Assembly: GCA_015486425.1 (NCBI GenBank)
Contig: WFRQ01000006.1
Span: 1-8,479, forward strand
Length of the DNA stretch: 8,479 nt
Source: Deltaproteobacteria bacterium
GTDB taxonomy: Bacteria; Desulfobacterota; Dissulfuribacteria; Dissulfuribacterales; QOAL01
Reading direction: 5' to 3'
Shown in pieces: positions 4,514 to 8,479 of the stretch (positions within the stretch are counted from its first letter, which is position 1; every line of letters starts with the position of its first letter). Both the position numbers and the translations under genes were made by a program. The notes beneath the pieces are model-generated. The model searched no databases, was not told the origin of the DNA, and saw only the letters and a program-made list of their open reading frames with translations.

Positions 4514-7330
4514 ATGCATTTTCATGGAATTATGCAACTACTGACGGTAAGTAGCCCTTTGTCCGCCAAGTCTGCGCGCGGCAATCCGGGCTCAAGGGGA
4601 GCAGTTTCATTCAGGCTTATGCTTGTGCTGCTCCTGACTTCAATGGCCTTGCTTCCCATTATCATTTCCATTTCCATAAATCTGCCCTCTGTGCTTCACA
4701 TACTTGAAAGTACTATTGCGGAAAAGCAGATGGCAGACCTCAAGGAAAAATACTTTGCGGTAAACAGGGAGGTGACAAGGCGTTCTGAAAGTACAAGGCT
4801 TCTTGCTACCATTCCAGGTGTTCATGACATAGCCAATAGAGAGATCAATGGAGAAGTTTCATCAAGCCTGGTGCACAAGAGGCTTTCCGCAACCATGAGG
4901 AAGTGGTTTGAATCCAGGGGCGATATCAAGAGTATTGCAATAATCGATCTCTCCGGCATGGAACTGTACAAGATGCTGAGGGATCATACCGGCGCTCTGA
5001 GAGTGGCAGCCCCGGATGAGCTTGAGAAGATGGAGGGTATGACAGAGGAGCTGAGGCATTTGAATCAGGACCATGCAGGCCTTTCAATACTTGCCATTCA
5101 TAACAGAATTTCCTGGATAAATCGTAAACATCATATCCATCATCCTGAGGTCACCCTTGGAAGCCCTGTATATGGCAGCGGCAGGAAAATCATTGCGTTT
5201 GCCACAATTACAATGGACCTTACAACTATCCTCAAGAAGTTTGAGTATGATTTTCTTGTGACAGGTGATGGCGACTATATATATCAGGGTGAGTCCCATG
5301 ATATAGAGCATATACACGGTCCAGGTGTTGCCTTTACGGATTTTCCAGGGCTCAAGGCCGCCATCCTTTCCAGGCATCCCGGTGTTCTGACTAACCGCAG
5401 CGGCCTTCAGGTGGCATGGGTCCCCATAATTATCAATAACAGGCCTGACCAGACAATGTGGAGCGGGGCCGTTGTGGATTCAAGCGTGCTTGACTCCCTG
5501 AAGGGACAGGTTGTAAGGCGGATCCTTCTGATTGTTTCGATAATATTTGTAATTGTGATGATGGTGGTGTGGCGTTTTTCTTCCGTGGCCGACAGGTTCA
5601 GGCAGGAGCTTGTGGATTCCCTGCGAAGGCTCATAGAAGAAAACAGGCCCATGAATTTCAAATGGAAACGACCGGTGGAGATAAGGGAACTCGGGGACGA
5701 GCTTAACAGGCTTTCACGAAGATACACTGAAATAATGGCTGAACGGGCAGACGCCGAGGCAAGGCTTTCCTATCTGAATCGCCGCCTGAACATGATTCTT
5801 GATAATGCGGCAGAGGGAATTCTTGAGCTTGATGCAGAGGGTTATATTCAGTTCGTTAATCCAGCCGCCTGTATGATTCTCGGCTTTGAACGGGATGAGC
5901 TTCTTGGTAATGATCTCCACTCCCTTGTACACTATCTCAGGGAGGACAGGAGCCAGTATCCAGAGGAGGAGTGTCCATTCTGCACGGCAGTAAAAAGTGG
6001 TAACTTCTATCTTTTCAGGGAGGATGTGTTCTGGAGGCAGAACGGGGACTCTGTAAATGTGGAGTATCTTACAGCCCCAATGTATGACAGCAATAAGAAG
6101 CTCATGGGCCTTGTCATGTGCATCAGGGATGTGACTGAGCGCAAGAAGGCGGAAATCAGGGCAGCGGATCTCCAGAAACAACTCCTGCATTCACAGAAGA
6201 TGGAGGCCGTGGGTACACTTGCAGGAGGAGTTGCCCATGATTTCAATAACCTTCTGACAGCCATAACCGGCTACAGTGAACTGCTTGCCATGGACCTTGA
6301 GGGAGATGAGCAGGCTCTCAAGCAGGTAAAGTATATAGCAGCGGCTGCACGCAGGGCCTCAGAGCTTACGAGGCAGCTTCTGGCATTCAGCCGTAAGCAG
6401 CAGGCTGAAAAGAGGATCGTGGAGATAAATGAACTCGTCCGTCGCCAGGAGAAGATGCTGCGGCGTCTTATCGGGGAATCCATAGAGCTGGTAACACAGT
6501 TGAGTGAGCAGGAGCCGCTGAATACCATGGCTGACCCCGGCATGATTGAGCAGGTAATCATGAATATCGTGGTGAACGCCCGTGATGCCATGCCTGAGGG
6601 AGGCAGGATACTTATCCGCACGGAAAAGAAAGAGATTGTGCCTGGCGAGGAGTATATGTACAAAGCTGGCCGGGCAGGTAATTTTGTATGCATTGCAGTG
6701 GAGGATACAGGCTCAGGGATTGATCCGGATACAATGAAGCAGATATTCAATCCATTTTTTACTACAAAGCCCGTTGACAAGGGTACAGGCCTGGGCCTGT
6801 CAGTTGCGTACGGTATTGTGGAGCAGCATGGCGGCTGGATAAATGTGTACAGTGAACCTGGGAGAGGAACGGTTTTCAAGATTTTTCTGCCTGAATATGT
6901 AACTCAAAGTCACCATGATATGGAGGAGGACGGGGCCGAAAAGCGTATCAGCGTTGACGGGGGCGGCAGAAAAGTCCTGCTCCTTGAAGATGATGTTATG
7001 GTTCGGGAGATTGCACGTGAAATTCTTGAATCCCACGGGTTTGTCGCTACCCTGGCTGAGAATATCAGCCAGGCCAGGGAAGTTTTTACGCAGAATCAGG
7101 GACGGTTTGATCTTGTAATGAGCGATGTGATACTGCCTGATGGAAATGGTCTCGATTTCATCGAGTGGGTTCTTGAACAGGCGCCTGATACAAAAGTTCT
7201 GCTTGCAAGTGGCTATATTGATGAAAGCAGCCATGTAAATGAGATCAGAAAGCGGGGCCTGCCATTTATACAGAAGCCATTTCATGTTTATGATTTGCTG
7301 GTGGCTGTGGAGGCGGCCATGAAAAACTGA
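4514..7330 (+). CDS. Hybrid sensor histidine kinase (Cache-like, HAMP, PAS, HisKA, HATPase, receiver)
   Basis: 938 aa from the ATG at 4514. Order: membrane helix 1 (about 34-58), an extracytoplasmic region of about 270 residues resembling a double Cache domain (IKSIAIIDLSGMELYKMLRD; GSPVYGSGRKIIAFATITMD), helix 2 (about 337-354), a HAMP-like segment and coiled coil (to about 425), PAS (about 426-543, closing CIRDVTERKKAE), HisKA with phospho-acceptor His575 (GVAHDFNNLL), HATPase with N-box (NIVVNARDAM), DTGSGID, NPFFTTKP and GTGLGLS, and a C-terminal receiver with acidic EDD (825-827), phospho-acceptor Asp871 (MSDVILPDGNG) and Lys921 (QKPF). All catalytic residues look intact. The frame opens upstream at a GTG at 4373, but that would overlap the porin end and add sequence that does not look coding. 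4514 has AGGCGG 8-10 nt upstream; 4532 is another candidate. No DNA-binding partner is in the window, so the output probably passes to a separate protein by phosphorelay. Confidence 0.93.
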   Translation: MHFHGIMQLLTVSSPLSAKSARGNPGSRGAVSFRLMLVLLLTSMALLPIIISISINLPSVLHILESTIAEKQMADLKEKYFAVNREVTRRSESTRLLATIPGVHDIANREINGEVSSSLVHKRLSATMRKWFESRGDIKSIAIIDLSGMELYKMLRDHTGALRVAAPDELEKMEGMTEELRHLNQDHAGLSILAIHNRISWINRKHHIHHPEVTLGSPVYGSGRKIIAFATITMDLTTILKKFEYDFLVTGDGDYIYQGESHDIEHIHGPGVAFTDFPGLKAAILSRHPGVLTNRSGLQVAWVPIIINNRPDQTMWSGAVVDSSVLDSLKGQVVRRILLIVSIIFVIVMMVVWRFSSVADRFRQELVDSLRRLIEENRPMNFKWKRPVEIRELGDELNRLSRRYTEIMAERADAEARLSYLNRRLNMILDNAAEGILELDAEGYIQFVNPAACMILGFERDELLGNDLHSLVHYLREDRSQYPEEECPFCTAVKSGNFYLFREDVFWRQNGDSVNVEYLTAPMYDSNKKLMGLVMCIRDVTERKKAEIRAADLQKQLLHSQKMEAVGTLAGGVAHDFNNLLTAITGYSELLAMDLEGDEQALKQVKYIAAAARRASELTRQLLAFSRKQQAEKRIVEINELVRRQEKMLRRLIGESIELVTQLSEQEPLNTMADPGMIEQVIMNIVVNARDAMPEGGRILIRTEKKEIVPGEEYMYKAGRAGNFVCIAVEDTGSGIDPDTMKQIFNPFFTTKPVDKGTGLGLSVAYGIVEQHGGWINVYSEPGRGTVFKIFLPEYVTQSHHDMEEDGAEKRISVDGGGRKVLLLEDDVMVREIAREILESHGFVATLAENISQAREVFTQNQGRFDLVMSDVILPDGNGLDFIEWVLEQAPDTKVLLASGYIDESSHVNEIRKRGLPFIQKPFHVYDLLVAVEAAMKN
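5129..5317 (+). other. Two histidine clusters in the sensor region of the hybrid kinase
   Basis: Within the predicted periplasmic region, HHIHH (residues 206-210 from the 4514 start) and HDIEHIH (262-268) give seven histidines in two short clusters separated by the second part of the Cache-like fold. Clusters of this kind can bind divalent metals, but no known metal-sensor motif is recognisable. Confidence 0.45.
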
Positions 7331-7356
7331 TATGTTGGCTTCATGTTTCACTGCGT

Positions 7357-7381
7357 CTGAATTTTGAAACGCTCAATTCAG
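7357..7381 (+). promoter_or_regulatory. Small hairpin in the kinase-protease gap
   Basis: CTGAATT (7357-7363) and AATTCAG (7375-7381) are exact inverted repeats with an 11-nt spacer, in the 97-bp gap between the kinase stop and the protease start. There is no GC-rich stem and no following T-run, so it is not an intrinsic terminator, and transcription could read through. It may be an operator half-site pair or chance. Confidence 0.3.
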
Positions 7382-7427
7382 GTGGAAAATACCTTCGTTA
7401 TACTGATGCGTCTGTAGAGAGAGGAAC

Positions 7428-8479
7428 ATGAATATATACCTTGTTATTATTGTTGCTGCGCTGCTTGTTAATTATGCGCTTTCCACAACTGCTGCGTGGC
7501 TCAACCTAAAAAATATTTCTGAAGAACTTCCGGATGAATTCAAGGGGTTCTATGATGAGCAGCGATATAAAAAGTCTCAGCAGTATCTCAGGGAGACAAC
7601 ACTATTCGGGCTGATACATGACACATTTCACCTTGTGGTTATACTGGCCTTCATACTTGCCGGAGGGTTCAATTTTGTAGATGGCATTGCGCGTTCGGCA
7701 GGACAGGATTCCATAGTCACCGGGCTGATGTTTGCAGGAATTATTATGCTCATGTCCCAGGTGATAGATATCCCTTTTTCCGCATGGAGCACCTTTGTAA
7801 TTGAAGAAAAATTCGGGTTCAACAAGACTACGGTCAGAACCTTTATTACGGATATTCTGAAGGGGCTGGTGCTCACAGCGCTTATAGGCGGGCTGGTGTT
7901 TGCGTGTATAATCTGGTTCTTTGAAACCATGGGGCCTGTAGCCTGGATATACTGCTGGATTGCGCTCAGTATATTCCAGATCATGCTGATGTTCGTAGCC
8001 CCTGTGCTAATCATGCCCATTTTCAATAAATTTGAACCCCTTGGGGAAGGGAAGCTCAAGAAATCCATCATGAACTACGCACGAAAAGAGAATTTCAGGC
8101 TCAAGGGCGTTTTCAAAATGGATGGTTCAAAACGTTCCACCAAGTCAAATGCCTTTTTTACAGGCTTTGGGAAATTCAAGCGCATAGTACTTTTTGATAC
8201 GTTGATTGCACGCCATTCGGTAGAGGAGCTCACTGCCATAATTGCCCATGAGATGGGGCACTACAAGCTGAAACACATACTCAAGGGCATAGTACGCTCT
8301 ATTCTCATGGCAGGTTTTACCTTCTGGCTTCTGAGCCTGTTTATCGGGAATCAGGGGCTGTTTGAAGCGTTTAGAATGGAGCATGTTTCCGTTTATGCCA
8401 GCCTGTTCTTTTTCGGGTTTCTGTATGCCCCTATTGGAATGGTTACAGGAATTGTTGACAAGGCCATATCCAGGAAACA
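7428..8479 (+). CDS. M48 family membrane metallopeptidase (Ste24/CAAX-protease type), 3' end missing
   Basis: 350 codons are visible from the ATG at 7428, preceded by GAGAGAGG (7417-7424); the frame is still open at the window end. Predicted membrane helices lie at about 1-22, 64-82, 97-118, 147-166, 172-196, 286-307 and 321-342. The zinc-binding motif HEMGH (274-278, in AIIAHEMGHYKLKH) sits after the cytoplasmic stretch SKRSTKSNAFFTGFGKFKRIVLFDTL, which is characteristic of the Ste24 subfamily M48A. The third zinc ligand, a glutamate in a later E-x-x-x-D motif, should lie in the missing part; Ste24-like proteins are usually about 410-420 aa, so roughly 65 residues are absent. In bacteria such enzymes are thought to act in membrane-protein quality control, since protein prenylation is not expected. 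It follows the kinase on the same strand after 97 bp and may or may not be co-transcribed. Confidence 0.92.
   Translation, partial: MNIYLVIIVAALLVNYALSTTAAWLNLKNISEELPDEFKGFYDEQRYKKSQQYLRETTLFGLIHDTFHLVVILAFILAGGFNFVDGIARSAGQDSIVTGLMFAGIIMLMSQVIDIPFSAWSTFVIEEKFGFNKTTVRTFITDILKGLVLTALIGGLVFACIIWFFETMGPVAWIYCWIALSIFQIMLMFVAPVLIMPIFNKFEPLGEGKLKKSIMNYARKENFRLKGVFKMDGSKRSTKSNAFFTGFGKFKRIVLFDTLIARHSVEELTAIIAHEMGHYKLKHILKGIVRSILMAGFTFWLLSLFIGNQGLFEAFRMEHVSVYASLFFFGFLYAPIGMVTGIVDKAISRK

Noticed and set aside
5930..6010. CPFC pair in the PAS domain of the hybrid kinase as a redox or metal site
   Set aside because: An EEC motif at this place is common in PAS domains of this type, and one extra cysteine is weak evidence for a metal or disulfide site.
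6271..6879. 202-codon minus-strand frame
   Set aside because: It is antisense to the HisKA/HATPase region, whose motifs are unmistakable on the plus strand; the minus product is serine-rich shadow sequence.
7628..8071. 147-codon minus-strand frame
   Set aside because: It lies opposite the M48 protease coding sequence, which has an intact zinc motif and membrane pattern.
8353..8362. GGGGCTGTTT as another end of the foldback element
   Set aside because: Only the first eight bases match, it lies inside the protease coding frame, and no partner arm is present.

Overview
This 8.5 kb window looks like ordinary chromosome from a Gram-negative bacterium. An outer-membrane porin with a C-terminal phenylalanine implies two membranes. 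The style of the sensor kinases (PAS plus 'AHELNQPMQ' or 'AHDFNNLL' H-boxes, and one kinase with a 'KIIDID' tail) suggests Desulfobacterota, possibly Desulfobacterales. That placement is an inference from protein style; there is no rRNA or other direct marker.

Left end (1-612): the 5' end of an unrecognised minus-strand gene starts at 107. A 180-bp foldback element (128-307) with 22-bp terminal inverted repeats and a TAA direct repeat on each side lies just upstream of it. About 300 bp without a gene follow, holding several dyads, the strongest being a 13-bp perfect inverted repeat at 533-589.

Middle (613-2779): a membrane-anchored PAS/HisKA protein that lacks a kinase ATPase domain (plus strand) converges, with a 7-bp gap, on a THUMP-domain rRNA guanine-N2 methyltransferase of the RlmL/YpsC type (minus strand). 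Both appear to start with TTG.

Right (2780-8479, all plus strand): a divergent AT-rich intergenic region, an outer-membrane porin, a large hybrid sensor histidine kinase (Cache-like periplasmic region, PAS, HisKA, HATPase, receiver), and the 5' 350 codons of a Ste24-type M48 membrane metalloprotease cut by the window end. The porin and the hybrid kinase are each preceded by a related copy of a roughly 50-bp sequence ending in the same 13 bases. This is the most unusual regulatory feature in the window and suggests shared control. Both proteins also carry histidine clusters in parts predicted to lie outside the cytoplasm.

The three right-hand genes are plausibly connected through the cell envelope (porin uptake, periplasmic sensing, membrane-protein quality control), but the window holds no effector gene that would prove one pathway. 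I see no clearly new multi-gene system. The points most worth checking are the duplicated leader, the foldback element beside a ribosome binding site, and the kinase-like protein without an ATPase domain.
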